From the NCBI GenBank assembly GCA_960531495.1, contig OY482866.1:248001-312000 (forward strand): a stretch of DNA of 64,000 nt, read 5' to 3'. Origin of the DNA: Zeus faber (taxonomy: Eukaryota > Chordata > Actinopteri > Zeiformes > Zeidae). The notes under the pieces were generated by a model, which was not told the DNA's origin, did no database searches, and saw nothing but the letters and a program-made list of their open reading frames with translations. Position 1 is the stretch's first letter; each line of letters starts with the position of its first letter. Positions 13,765-26,900 of the stretch are shown piece by piece. Made by a program: the position numbers and the translations under genes.

Positions 13765-16700
13765 AGAAAGATTGAAAGAAAGATGGAAAGAAAGATTGAA
13801 AGAAAGAAAGATTGAAAGAAATAATAAAAGAAAGATTGAACGATTGGAAGAAATTTTGAAAGATAGAAAAATTGAAAGTAAGAAAGATTGAAAGAAAGAA
13901 TGAAAGAAAGATTGAAAGATTGACAGAAAGAATGACAGAAAGATTGAAAGATTGAAATATTGAAAGAAAGAATGAAAAAAAGATTGAAAGACTGAAAGAA
14001 AGAATGGAAGAAAGATTGAAAGATTAAACAATTGAAAGAAAGTTTGCAAGAAAGATTGAAAAAAGAAAGATTGAAAGAAAGAATGAAAAAAAGATTGATA
14101 GATAGATGGATAGAAAGATTGAAAGAAAGAAAGATTGAAAGAATAACAAAAGAAAGATTGAAAGATTGGAAGAAATATTGAAAGATAGAAAAATTGAAAG
14201 TAAGAAAGATTGAAAGATAAAAATAAAGAAAGATTGAAAGATTGAAAGAAAGAATGAAAGAAAGGATGAAAGATTGAAATATTGAAAGAAAGAATGAAAG
14301 AAAGATTGAAAGATTGAAAGAAAGATTGAAAGAAAGATTGAAAGATTGAAAGATTGAAATAAAGATTGAAAGTTTGAAAGAAAGATTGAAAGAAAGATTT
14401 AAAGAAAGAAAGATTGAAAGAAATATTGAAAGAAAGATTGAAAGATTGAAAGAAAGATTGAAAGAAAGAATGAAAGAAAGATTGAAAGATTGAAAGATTG
14501 AAATAAAGAATGAAAGTTTGAAAGAAAGATTGAAAGAAAGATTTTAAGAAAGAAAGATTGAAAGATTGAAAGATTGAAAGAAATATTGAAAGAAAGATTG
14601 AAAGATTGAAAGAAAGATTGAAAGAAAGAATGAAAGAAAGATTGAAAGAAAGATTGAAAGAAAGATTGAAAGAAAGATTGAAAGACTGAAGGAAAGAATG
14701 AAAGAAAGATTGAAAGAAAGAAATATTGAAAGTAAGATTGAAAGATTGAATGATTGAAAGAAAGACTGAAAGATAGATTGAAAGATTGAAGATTGAAAGA
14801 TTGAAAGAAAGATTGAAAGAAAGATTGAACGACTGAAAGATTGAAAGAAAGATTGAAAGTTTGAAACAAATTTTCAAAGACTGAAAGAAAGAATGAAAGA
14901 AAGATTGAAAGAAAGATTGAAAAAAGAAAGATTGAAAGAAAATTTGAAAGAAAGATTGAAAGAAGGAATGAAAGAAAGATTGAATGAAATATTGAAAGAC
15001 AGAAAGATTGAAAGAAACAATGAAAGAACGATTGAAAGATTAAAAGAAAGAATGAAAGAAAGATTGAAAAATTGAAAGATTGAAAGAAAGATTGAAAAAA
15101 AGATTGAAAGACTGGAAGAAAGAATGAAAGAAAGATTGAAAGATTCAACAAATGAAAGAATGATTGCAAGAAAGATTAAAAAAAGAAAGATTGAAAGAAA
15201 ATTTGAAAGTATGATTGAAGAAGGAATGAAAGAAAGATTCAATGAAAAATTGAAAGACAGAAAGATTGAAAGAAAGAATGAAAGAAAGATTGAAAGATTC
15301 AACAATTGAAAGAAAGATTGCAAGTAAGATTTAAAAAAGAAAGATTGAAAGAAAGAATGAAAGAATGAAAGAAAGATTGAAAGATTGAAAGAAAGAAAGA
15401 TTGAAAGATTGAATGATTGAAAGAAAGACTGAAAGAAAGATTGAAAGATTCAAAAATTGAAAGAAAGATTGCAAGAAAGATTGAAAAAAGAAGGATTGAA
15501 AGAAAGAATGAAAGAAATATTGAAAGAAAGAAAGATTGAAAGAAATAACAAAAGAAAGATTGAAAGAAAGAATGAAAGAAAGATTGAAAGATAGATGGAA
15601 AGAAAGATTGAAAGAAATAAAGATAGAAAAATTGAAAGTAAGAAAGAATGAAAGAAAGATTGAAAGATTGAAATATTGAAAGAAAGAATGAAAGAAAGAT
15701 TGAAAGATGAAAGAAAGATTGAAAGATTGAAAGATTGAAAGATTGAAATAAAGATTAAAAGTTTGAAAGAAAGATTGAAAGAAAGATTTAAAGAAAGAAA
15801 GATTGAAAGTAAGAAAGATTGAAAGAAATATTGAAAGAAAGATTGAAAAAAAGAAAGATTGAAAGAAAGATTGAAAGAAAGATTGAAAGACTGATGGAAA
15901 GAATGAAATAAAGATTGAAAGAAAGATTGAAAGAAAGAAATATTGAAGGAAAGATTGAAAGATTGAATGATTGAAAGAAAGACTGAAAGAAAGATTGACG
16001 GACAGAAAGATTGAAAGAAAGAATGAAAGAAAGATTGAAAGAAAGAATGAAAGAAAGATTGAAAGAAAGATTGAAAAAAGAAAGATTGAAAGAAAATTTG
16101 AAAGAAAGATTGAAAGAAGGAATGAAAGAAAGATTGAATGAAATATTGAAAGACAGAAAGATTGAAAGAAACAATGAAAGAACGATTGAAAGATTAAAAG
16201 AAAGAATGAAAGAAAGATTGAAAAATTGAAAGATTGAAAGAAAGATTGAAAAAAAGATTGAAAGACTGGAAGAAAGAATGAAAGAAAGATTGAAAGATTC
16301 AACAAATGAAAGAATGATTGCAAGAAAGATTAAAAAAAGAAAGATTGAAAGAAAATTTGAAAGTATGATTGAAGAAGGAATGAAAGAAAGATTCAATGAA
16401 AAATTGAAAGACAGAAAGATTGAAAGAAAGAATGAAAGAAAGATTGAAAGATTCAACAATTGAAAGAAAGATTGCAAGTAAGATTTAAAAAAGAAAGATT
16501 GAAAGAAAGAATGAAAGAATGAAAGAAAGATTGAAAGATTGAAAGAAAGAAAGATTGAAAGATTGAATGATTGAAAGAAAGACTGAAAGAAAGATTGAAA
16601 GATTCAAAAATTGAAAGAAAGATTGCAAGAAAGATTGAAAAAAGAAGGATTGAAAGAAAGAATGAAAGAAATATTGAAAGAAAGAAAGATTGAAAGAAAT

Positions 16701-18332
16701 AACAAAAGAAAGATTGAAAGAAAGAATGAAAGAAAGATTGAAAGATAGATGGAAAGAAAGATTGAAAGAAATAAAGATAGAAAAATTGAAAGTAAGAAAG
16801 AATGAAAGAAAGATTGAAAGATTGAAATATTGAAAGAAAGAATGAAAGAAAGATTGAAAGATGAAAGAAAGATTGAAAGATTGAAAGATTGAAAGATTGA
16901 AATAAAGATTAAAAGTTTGAAAGAAAGATTGAAAGAAAGATTTAAAGAAAGAAAGATTGAAAGTAAGAAAGATTGAAAGAAATATTGAAAGAAAGATTGA
17001 AAAAAAGAAAGATTGAAAGAAAGATTGAAAGAAAGATTGAAAGACTGATGGAAAGAATGAAATAAAGATTGAAAGAAAGATTGAAAGAAAGAAATATTGA
17101 AGGAAAGATTGAAAGATTGAATGATTGAAAGAAAGACTGAAAGAAAGATTGACGGACAGAAAGATTGAAAGAAAGAATGAAAGAAAGATTGAAAGAAAGA
17201 ATGAAAGAAAGATTGAAAGATTAAACAATTGAAAGAAAGATTGCAAGAAAGATTGAAAAAAGAAAGATTGAAAGAAATAATAAAAGAAAGATTGAAAGAA
17301 AGATGGAAAGAAAGAAAGATTGAAAGAAATAACAAAAGAAAGATTGAAAGAAAGAATGAAAGAAAGATTGAACGATTGGAAACAATATTGAAAGAAAGAA
17401 AGATTGAAAGTAAGATAGATTGAAAGAAAGAATGAAAGAAAGATTGAAAGATTGAAAGAAAGAATGAAAGAAAGATTGAAAGATTGAAAGAAAGATTGAA
17501 AGATTGAAAGATTTAAATAAAGATTGAAAGTTTGAAAGAAAGATTGAAAGAAAGATTTAAAGAAAGATTGAAAGACTGAAAGAAAGAATGAAAGGCAGAT
17601 TGAAAGAAAGATTGAAAGTAAGAAGGTTTGAAAGAAAGAATGAAAGAAAGATTGAAAGATTGCAAGAAAGAATGAAAGAAAGATTGAAAGATTGAAATAT
17701 TGAAAGAAAGAATGAAAGAAAGATTGAAAGATTGAAAGAAAGAATGAAAGAAAGATTGGAAGAAAGATTGAAAGATTGAAAGATTGAAATAAAGATTGAA
17801 AGTTTGAAAGAAAGATTGAAAGAAAGACTGAAAGAAAGATTGAAAGATTGAAAGAAAGATTGAAAGAAAGATTGAAAGATTGAAATATTGAAAGAAAGAA
17901 TGAAAGAAAGATTGAAAGATTGAAAGAAAGATTGAAAGAAAGATTGAAAGAATGAAAGATTGAAATAATGATTCAAAGTTTGAAAGAAAGATTGAAAGAA
18001 AGATTTAAACAAAGAAAGATTGAAAGTAAGAAAGATTGAAAGAAATATTGAACGAAAGATTGAAAGAAAGGATGAAAGAAAGATTGAAAGAAAGATTGAA
18101 AAAAAGAAAGATTGAAAGAAAGATTGAACGACTGAAGGAAAGAATGAAAGAAAGATTGAAAGAAAGATTGAAAGAAAGAAATATTGAAGGAAAGATTGAA
18201 AGATTGAATGATTGAAAGAAAGACTGAAAGAAAGATTGACAGACAGAAAGATTGAAAGAAAGAATGAAAGAAAGATTGAATGAAAGAATAAAAGAAATAT
18301 TGAAAGATTAAACAATTGAAAGAAAGATTGCA
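13765..18332. repeat. ~4.57-kb satellite block, copy 1
   Basis: The segment starting with GATGGAAAGAAAGATTG at about 13,781 is repeated from about 18,349 (offset 4568), with shared tags ATTGATAGATAGATGG (14,094 and 18,662) and AACAAATTTTCAAAG (about 14,866 and 19,446). Copy 1 contains two 1154-bp units and copy 2 only one, so the offset changes from about 4581 to about 3334-3390 to the right of them. No gene is present. Confidence 0.75.
14882..17219. repeat. 1154-bp tandem duplication (two copies)
   Basis: Copy 1 runs 14,882-16,035 and copy 2 16,036-17,189, with about 30 bp more of shared sequence on the right. Within it GAAAATTTGAAAG, AGATTCAACAAATG, GATTCAATG, AGATTCAACAATTG and GATTGACGGACAG recur at +1154 in the same order. 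Identity ends where copy 1 reads GAAAGAAAGATTG and the sequence after copy 2 reads GAAAGATTAAAC. The copies look almost identical by eye, so the event seems young relative to the surrounding divergence. Confidence 0.87.
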
Positions 18333-21300
18333 AGAAAGATTGAAAGAAAGATGGAAAGAAAGATTGAAAGAAAGAAAGATTGAAAGAAATAATAAAAGAA
18401 AGATTGAACGATTGGAAGAAATTTTGAAAGATAGAAAAATTGAAAGTAAGAAAGATTGAAAGAAAGAATGAAAGAAAGATTGAAAGATTGACAGAAAGAA
18501 TGACAGAAAGATTGAAAGATTGAAATATTGAAAGAAAGAATGAAAAAAAGATTGAAAGACTGAAAGAAAGAATGGAAGAAAGATTGAAAGATTAAACAAT
18601 TGAAAGAAAGTTTGCAAGAAAGATTGAAAAAAGAAAGATTGAAAGAAAGAATGAAAAAAAGATTGATAGATAGATGGATAGAAAGATTGAAAGAAAGAAA
18701 GATTGAAAGAATAACAAAAGAAAGATTGAAAGATTGGAAGAAATATTGAAAGATAGAAAAATTGAAAGTAAGAAAGATTGAAAGAAAAAAATAAAGAAAG
18801 ATTGAAAGATTGAAAGAAAGAATGAAAGAAAGGATGAAAGATTGAAATATTGAAAGAAAGAATGAAAGAAAGATTGAAAGATTGAAAGAAAGATTGAAAG
18901 AAAGATTGAAAGATTGAAAGATTGAAATAAAGATTGAAAGTTTGAAAGAAAGATTGAAAGAAAGATTTAAAGAAAGAAAGATTGAAAGAAATATTGAAAG
19001 AAAGATTGAAAGATTGAAAGAAAGATTGAAAGAAAGAATGAAAGAAAGATTGAAAGATTGAAAGATTGAAATAAAGAATGAAAGTTTGAAAGAAAGATTG
19101 AAAGAAAGATTTTAAGAAAGAAAGATTGAAAGATTGAAAGATTGAAAGAAATATTGAAAGAAAGATTGAAAGATTGAAAGAAAGATTGAAAGAAAGAATG
19201 AAAGAAAGATTGAAAGAAAGATTGAAAGAAAGATTGAAAGAAAGATTGAAAGACTGAAGGAAAGAATGAAAGAAAGATTGAAAGAAAGATTGAAAGAAAG
19301 AAATATTGAAAGTAAGATTGAAAGATTGAATGATTGAAAGAAAGACTGAAAGATAGATTGAAAGATTAAAAGATTGAAAGATTGAAAGAAAGATTGAAAG
19401 AAAGATTGAACGACTGAAAGATTGAAAGAAAGATTGAAAGTTTGAAACAAATTTTCAAAGACTGAAAGAAAGAATGAAAGAAAGATTGAAAGAAAGATTG
19501 AAAAAAGAAAGATTGAAAGAAAATTTGAAAGAAAGATTGAAAGAAGGAATGAAAGAAAGATTGAATGAAATATTGAAAGACAGAAAGATTGAAAGAAACA
19601 ATGAAAGAACGATTGAAAGATTAAAAGAAAGAATGAAAGAAAGATTGAAAAATTGAAAGATTGAAAGAAAGATTGAAAAAAAGATTGAAAGACTGGAAGA
19701 AAGAATGAAAGAAAGATTGAAAGATTCAACAAATGAAAGAATGATTGCAAGAAAGATTAAAAAAAGAAAGATTGAAAGAAAATTTGAAAGTATGATTGAA
19801 GAAGGAATGAAAGAAAGATTGAATGAAAAATTGAAAGACAGAAAGATTGAAAGAAAGAATGAAAGAAAGATTGAAAGATTCAACAATTGAAAGAAAGATT
19901 GCAAGTAAGATTTAAAAAAGAAAGATTGAAAGAAAGAATGAAAGAATGAAAGAAAGATTGAAAGATTGAAAGAAAGAAAGATTGAAAGATTGAATGATTG
20001 AAAGAAAGACTGAAAGAAAGATTGAAAGATTCAAAAATTGAAAGAAAGATTGCAAGAAAGATTGAAAAAAGAAGGATTGAAAGAAAGAATGAAAGAAATA
20101 TTGAAAGAAAGAAAGATTGAAAGAAATAACAAAAGAAAGATTGAAAGAAAGAATGAAAGAAAGATTGAAAGATAGATGGAAAGAAAGATTGAAAGAAATA
20201 AAGATAGAAAAATTGAAAGTAAGAAAGAATGAAAGAAAGATTGAAAGATGAAAGAAAGATTGAAAGATTGAAAGATTGAAAGATTGAAATAAAGATTAAA
20301 AGTTTGAAAGAAAGATTGAAAGAAAGATTTAAAGAAAGAAAGATTGAAAGTAAGAAAGATTGAAAGAAATATTGAAAGAAAGATTGAAAAAAGAAAGATT
20401 GAAAGAAAGATTGAAAGAAAGATTGAAAGACTGATGGAAAGAATGAAATAAAGATTGAAAGAAAGATTGAAAGAAAGAAATATTGAAGGAAAGATTGAAA
20501 GATTGAATGATTGAAAGAAAGACTGAAAGAAAGATTGACGGACAGAAAGATTGAAAGAAAGAATGAAAGAAAGATTGAAAGAAAGAATGAAAGAAAGATT
20601 GAAAGATTAAACAATTGAAAGAAAGATTGCAAGAAAGATTGAAAAAAGAAAGATTGAAAGAAATAACAAAAGAAAGATTGAAAGAAAGAATGAAAGAAAG
20701 ATTGAACGATTGGAAACAATATTGAAAGAAAGAAAGATTGAAAGTAAGATAGATTGAAAGAAAGAATGAAAGAAAGATTGAAAGATTGAAAGAAAGAATG
20801 AAAGAAAGATTGAAAGATTGAAAGAAAGATTGAAAGATTGAAAGATTTAAATAAAGATTGAAAGTTTGAAAGAAAGATTGAAAGAAAGATTTAAAGAAAG
20901 ATTGAAAGACTGAAAGAAAGAATGAAAGGCAGATTGAAAGAAAGATTGAAAGTAAGAAGGTTTGAAAGAAAGAATGAAAGAAAGATTGAAAGATTGCAAG
21001 AAAGAATGAAAGAAAGATTGAAAGATTGAAATATTGAAAGAAAGAATGAAAGAAAGATTGAAAGATTGAAAGAAAGAATGAAAGAAAGATTGGAAGAAAG
21101 ATTGAAAGATTGAAAGATTGAAATAAAGATTGAAAGTTTGAAAGAAAGATTGAAAGAAAGACTGAAAGAAAGATTGAAAGATTGAAAGAAAGATTGAAAG
21201 AAAGATTGAAAGAAAGATTGAAAGATTGAAATATTGAAAGAAAGAATGAAAGAAAGATTGAAAGATTGAAAGAAAGATTGAAAGAAAGATTGAAAGAATG

Positions 21301-21670
21301 AAAGATTGAAATAATGATTCAAAGTTTGAAAGAAAGATTGAAAGAAAGATTTAAACAAAGAAAGATTGAAAGTAAGAAAGATTGAAAGAAATATTGAACG
21401 AAAGATTGAAAGAAAGGATGAAAGAAAGATTGAAAGAAAGATTGAAAAAAAGAAAGATTGAAAGAAAGATTGAACGACTGAAGGAAAGAATGAAAGAAAG
21501 ATTGAAAGAAAGATTGAAAGAAAGAAATATTGAAGGAAAGATTGAAAGATTGAATGATTGAAAGAAAGACTGAAAGAAAGATTGACAGACAGAAAGATTG
21601 AAAGAAAGAATGAAAGAAAGATTGAAAGAAAGAATAAAAGAAATATTGAAAGATTAAACAATTGAAAGAA
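18333..21670. repeat. ~4.57-kb satellite block, copy 2, with one 1154-type unit fewer
   Basis: The left part matches 13,765 onward at offset 4568-4581. The middle carries a single 1154-type unit (about 19,463-20,590). The right part matches 17,221-18,330 at offset about 3334-3390. The shorter length of about 3.3-3.4 kb is roughly what loss, or non-gain, of one 1154-bp unit predicts. No gene is present. Confidence 0.7.
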
Positions 21671-22221
21671 AGATTGCAAGAAAGATTGAAAAAAGAAAGA
21701 TTGAAAGAAAGAATAAAAGAAAGATTGAAAGAAAGATGGAAAGAAAGATTGAAAGAAAGATGGAAAGAAAGAAAGATTGAAAGAAATAACAAAAGAAAGA
21801 TTGAAAGAAAGAATGAAAGAAAGATTGAACGATTGGAAGAAATATTGAAAGAAAGAAAGATTGAAAGTAAGATAGATTGAAAGTAAGAATGAAAGAAAGA
21901 TTGAAAGATTTAAAGAAAGAATGAAAGAAAGATTGAAAGATTGAAATATTGAAAGAAAGAATGAAAGAAAGATTGAAAGATTGAAAGAAAGAATGAAAGA
22001 TTGAAAGATTGAAATAAAGATTGAAAGTTTGAAAGAATGATTGAAAGAAAGATTTAAAGAAAGATTTAAAGAAAGATTGAAAGACTGAAAGAAAGAATGA
22101 AAGGCAGATTGAAAGAAAGATTGAAAGTAAGAAAGATTGAAAGAAAGAATGAAAGAAAGATTGAAAGATTGCAAGAAAGAATGAAAGAAATATTGAAAGA
22201 TTGAAATATTGAAAGAAAGAC
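21671..22221. repeat. Satellite spacer between duplication blocks
   Basis: This is ordinary GAAA/GATT/GAAT word sequence with the tags TTGCAAG, GATGGAAAG and GGCAGATTG. It resembles 17,229-17,600 but is not part of the neighbouring exact duplications. I see no gene or other element. Confidence 0.7.
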
Positions 22222-22698
22222 TGAAAGAAAGATTGAAAGTAAGAAAGAAAGATTGAAAGAAAGATTGAAAGAAAGATTTTAAGAAAGAAAGAAAGATTGA
22301 AAGAAAGATTGAAAGAAAGATTGAAAGAAAGATTGAAAGAAAGAATGAAACAAAGATTGAAATAAAGAATGAAAGAAAGATTGAAAGAAAGATTGAAAGA
22401 AAGAAAGATTGAAAGATTGAATGATTGATAGAAAGACTGAAAGAAAGAATGACGGACGGAAAGATTGAATGATTGATAGAAAGACTGAAAGAAAGAATGA
22501 CGGACGGAAAGATTGAAAGAAAGAATGAAAGAAAGATTGAAAAAAAGATTGAAAGACTGAAAGAAAGAATGAAAGAAACATTGAAAGATTAAACAATTGA
22601 AAGATATATTGCAAGAAAGATGGAAAGAATGAAAGATTGAAATAATGATTGAAAGTTTGAAAGAATGATTGAAAGAAAGATTTAAACAAAGAAAGATT

Positions 22699-22960
22699 AC
22701 ATTTACATTTAAATTTAGTCATTTAGCAGACGCTTTTATCCAAAGCGACTTACAAGGGAGAATAACATTCAGCAACATTGCGACAGAGATTAGTGTAACA
22801 ACAACATTGGTGTAACAATAAATTCTGCAAGGTGGTGCTAAGTAATTGTAGATTAGGACAGGAGGTACTCACTGAAGAGCTGGGTCTTCAGGTGCTTCTT
22901 AAAGACAGAGAGGGAGGTCCCCGCTCTGGTCATTTTTGGCAGCTCGTTCCACCAACGTGG
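22699..22960. mobile_element. Teleost-type interspersed repeat fragment, copy 1
   Basis: A 262-bp island unrelated to the satellite begins with ACATTT-type hexamers and continues with GTCATTTAGCAGACGC and ATCCAAAGCGACTTACA. This motif type is very widespread in bony-fish dispersed repeats. The right end carries AGCTCGTTCCACCAACGTGG, also typical of such repeats, and stops abruptly there. AAGATT flanks both sides (22,693-22,698 and 22,961-22,966). This could be a short target duplication, but the word is so common in the array that it may be chance. No open frame is evident. I cannot assign the element confidently to a SINE, DNA-transposon or other class. Confidence 0.75.
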
Positions 22961-23939
22961 AAGATTGAAAGATTGAAAGAAAGAATGAAAGATTGAAAGA
23001 AAGAATGAAAGAATGATTGAAAGAAAGAATGAAAGAATGAAAGAAAGATTGAAAGATTGAAAGAAATATTGAAAGAAAGAGAGAATGAAAGTAAGAAAGA
23101 TGGAAAGAAAAATTGAAAGATTGAAAGATTGAAAGAAAGAATTAAAGAAAGATTGAATGATTGAAAGATTGAAAGAAAAATTGAAAGAAAGATTGAAGAA
23201 AGAAAGATTTAAAGAAAAAAAGATTTAAAGAAAGATTGAAAGACTAAAAGTAAGAATGAAAAAAAAGATTGAAAAAAGAAAGAAAGATTGAAAGAAAGAT
23301 TGAAAGAAAGATTGAAAGAAAGAATGAAAGTTTGAAAGAAAGATTGAAAGAAAGATTGAAAGAAAGATTGAAAGACTGAAAGAAAAAATGAAAGAAAGAT
23401 TAAAAGAGAGATTGAAAGATTGAAAGATTGAAAGAAAGAATGAAAGATTGAAAGAAAGAATGAAAGAATGAATGAAAGATTAAAAGATTGAAAGAAATAT
23501 TGAAAAAAAGAAAGATTGAAAGTAAGAAAAATTGAAAGAATGAATGAAAGAAACAAAAAAAGACTGATAAAAAGAAAGAATGTTTGAGAGATCAAAATAT
23601 TTAAAGAAAGAAAGATTGAAAGAAAGATTTTAAGACTGAATTAAAGAATTAAAGAAAGATTGAAAGAAAGGTTGAAAGATAGAATGAAAGAAAGATTGAA
23701 AGATTGAAAGTTGTAAAGAAAGATTGAAAGAAAGATTTAAAGAAAGATTGAAAGACTAAAAAAAAGAATGAAAGAAAGATTGAAAGGTTGAAAGAAAGAA
23801 TGAAAGAATGAAAGAAAGATTGAAAGATTGAAAGAAAGATTGGAAGAAAGAATGAAAGTATGAAAGAAAGATTGAAAGATCGAAGGAAAGATTGAAAGAA
23901 CGATTGAAAGAAAGAATGAAAGAATGAAAGAAAGATTGA

Positions 23940-26900
23940 AAGATTGAAAGAAAGATTGAAAGTAATAAAGATTGAAAGAAGGAATGAAGGAAAAATTGAA
24001 TGTTTGAAAGACTGAAAGAATGAATAAAAGAAAGCTTGAAAGAAAGATTGAAAGAAAGATTTTAAGAAAGGTTGAAAGACTGAAAGAAAGAATGAAAGAA
24101 AGAATGATTGAAAGATTGAAAGAAAGAATGAAAGATTGAAAGAAAGAATATAAGAACGATTGAAAGAAAGATTGAAAGTAAGATTGAAAGTTTGAAAGAA
24201 AGATTGAAAGACTGAAGGAAAGAATGAGTGAAAGATTGAAAGATAGATTAAAAGAAAAAAAGATTGAAAGTATTAAAGACTGAAAAAAATATTGAAAGAA
24301 AGATTGAAAGATTGAAAGATAGAATGAAAGAAAGATTGAAAGATTGAAAGATTGAAAGAAAGAATGAAAGAAAGATTGAAAGAAAAAAATATTGAAGGAA
24401 AGATTGAAAGATTGAATGACTGAAAGAAAGAAAGACTGAAAGAAAGATTGACAGACAGAAAGATTGAAAGAAAGAATGAAAGAAAGATTGAAAGAAAGAA
24501 TGAAAGAAAGATTGAAAGAAAGAATGAAAGAAAGATTGAAAGATTGAAAGAAAGATTGAAAGAAAGATTTAAAGAAAGATTGAAAGACTGAAAGAAAGAA
24601 TGAAAGAAATAATTAAAGAAAGATTGAAAGAACGAATGTAAGAAAGATTGAAAGATTGAAAGATTGAAATAAAGATTGAAAGTTTGTAAGAAAGATTGAA
24701 AGAAAGATTTAAAGAAAGAAAGATTGAAAGAAATATTGAAAGAAAGATTGAAAGAATTAACAAAAGAAAGATTGAAAGAAAGAATGAAAGAAAGATTGAA
24801 CGATTGGAAGAAATATTGAAAGAAAGATAGATTGAAAGTAAGATAGATTGAAAGAAAGAATGAAAGAAAGATTGAAAGATTTAAAGAATGAATGAAAGAA
24901 AGATTGAAAGATTGAAATATTGAAAGAAAGAATGAAAGAAAGATTGAAAGATTGAAAGAAAGATTGAAAGATTGAAAGATTGAAATAAAGATTGAAAGTT
25001 TGAAAGAAAGATTGAAAGAAAGAATGAAAGAAAGATTGAAAAAAAGATTGATAGACTGAAAGAAAGAATGAAAGAAACATTGAAAGATTAAACAATTGAA
25101 AGAAAGATTGCAAGAAAGATGGAAAGAATGAAAGATTGAAATAATGATTGAAAGTTTGAAAGAAAGATTGAAAGAAAGATTTAAACAAAGAAAGATTGAA
25201 AGAAAGAAAGATTGAAAGAAATATTGAACAAAAGATTGGAAGAAAGGATGAAAGAAAAATTGAAAGAAAGATTGAAAGAAAGATTGAAAGAAAGATTGAA
25301 AGAATGATTTAAACAAAGAAAGATTGAAAGTAAGAAAGATTGAAAGAAATATTGAACGAAAGATTGAAAGAAAGGATGAAAGAAAGATTGAAAGAAAGAT
25401 TGAAAGATTGAAATATTGATGGAAGAATGAAAGAAAGATTGAAAGATTGAAAGAAAGATTGAAAGATTGAAAGATTGAAATAAAAATTGAAAGTTTGAAA
25501 GAAAGATTGAAAGAAAGATTTAAAGAAAGATTGAAAGACTGAAAGAAAAAATGAAAGAAATATTGAAAGATTGAAATATTGAAAGAAAGAATGAAAGAAA
25601 GATTGAAAGATTGAAAGAAAGATTAAAAGATTGAAAGATTGAAATAAAGATTGAAAGTTTGAAAGAAAGATTGAAAGATTGAAAGAAAGATTGAAAGAAA
25701 GATTGAAATAAAGATTGAAAGTTTGAAAGAAAGAAAGAAAGATTGAATGAAAGATTGAAAGAAAGATTGAAAGAAAGAATGAAACAAAGATTGAAATAAA
25801 GAATGAAAGAAAGATTGAAAGAAAGATTGAAAGAAAGAAAGATTGAAAGATTGAATGATTGAAAGAAAGACTGAAAGAAAGAATGACGGACAGAAAGATT
25901 GAAAGAAAGAATGAAAGAAAGATTGAAAAAAAGATTGAAAGATTAAACAATTGAAAGAAAGATTGCAAGAAAGATGGAAAGAATGAAAGATTGAAATAAT
26001 GATTGAAAGTTTGAAAGAAAGATTGAAAGAAAGATTTAAACAAAGAAAGATTGAAAGTAAGAAAGATTGAAAGAAATATTGAACGAAAGATTGAAAGAAA
26101 GGATGAAAGAAAGATTGAAAGAAAGATTGAAAGATTGAAAGAAAGATTGAAAGAAAGATTGAAAGAATGATTTAAATAAAGAAAGATTGAAAGTAAGAAA
26201 GATTGAAAGAAATATTGAACGAAAGATAGAAAGAAAGGATGAAAGAAAGATTGAAAGAAAGATTGAAAAAAAGAAACATTGAAAGAAAGATTGAACGACT
26301 GAAGGAAAGAATTAAAGAAAGATTGAAAGAAAGATTGAAAGAAAGATTGAAACAAAGAAAGATTGAACGTAAGAAAGATTGAAAGACATATTGAACGAAA
26401 GATTGAAAGAAAGGATGAAAGAAAGATTGAAAGAAAGATTGAAAGATTGAAAGAAAGATTGAAAGAAAGATTGAAAGAATTAAATATTGAAATAATGATT
26501 GAAGTTTGAAAGAAAGATTGAAAGAAAGATTTAAACAAAGATAGATTGAAAGTAAGAAAGATTGAAAGAAATATAGAACGAAAGATTGAAAGAAAGGATG
26601 AAAGAAAGATTTAAACAAAGACAGATTGAAAGTAAGAAAGACTGAAAGAAATATTGAACGAAAGATTGAAAGAAAGGATGAAAGAAAGATTGAAAGAAAG
26701 ATTGAAAAAAGAAAGATTGAAAGAAAGATTGAAAGAAAGATTGAAAGAAAGAAATATTGAAGGAAAAATTGAAAGATTGAATGATTGAAAGAAAGACTGA
26801 AAGAAAGATTGACAGAGAGAAAGATTGAAAGAAAGAATGAAAGAAAGATTGAAAGAAAGAATGAAAGAAAGATTGAAAGGTTAAACAATTGAAAGAAAGA

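Noticed and set aside
12406-14877. An 823-codon minus-strand frame, and dozens of similar frames rich in Ser, Phe, Leu, Asn and Gln
   Set aside because: They are translations of the satellite words in a strand and frame that lack stops. Overlapping frames on the same strand are equally open, no domain or signal is present, and the frames start and end at word variants.
22699-22960. A functional gene or exon within the non-satellite island
   Set aside because: No sustained frame is present, and the sequence matches the pattern of dispersed fish repeats.
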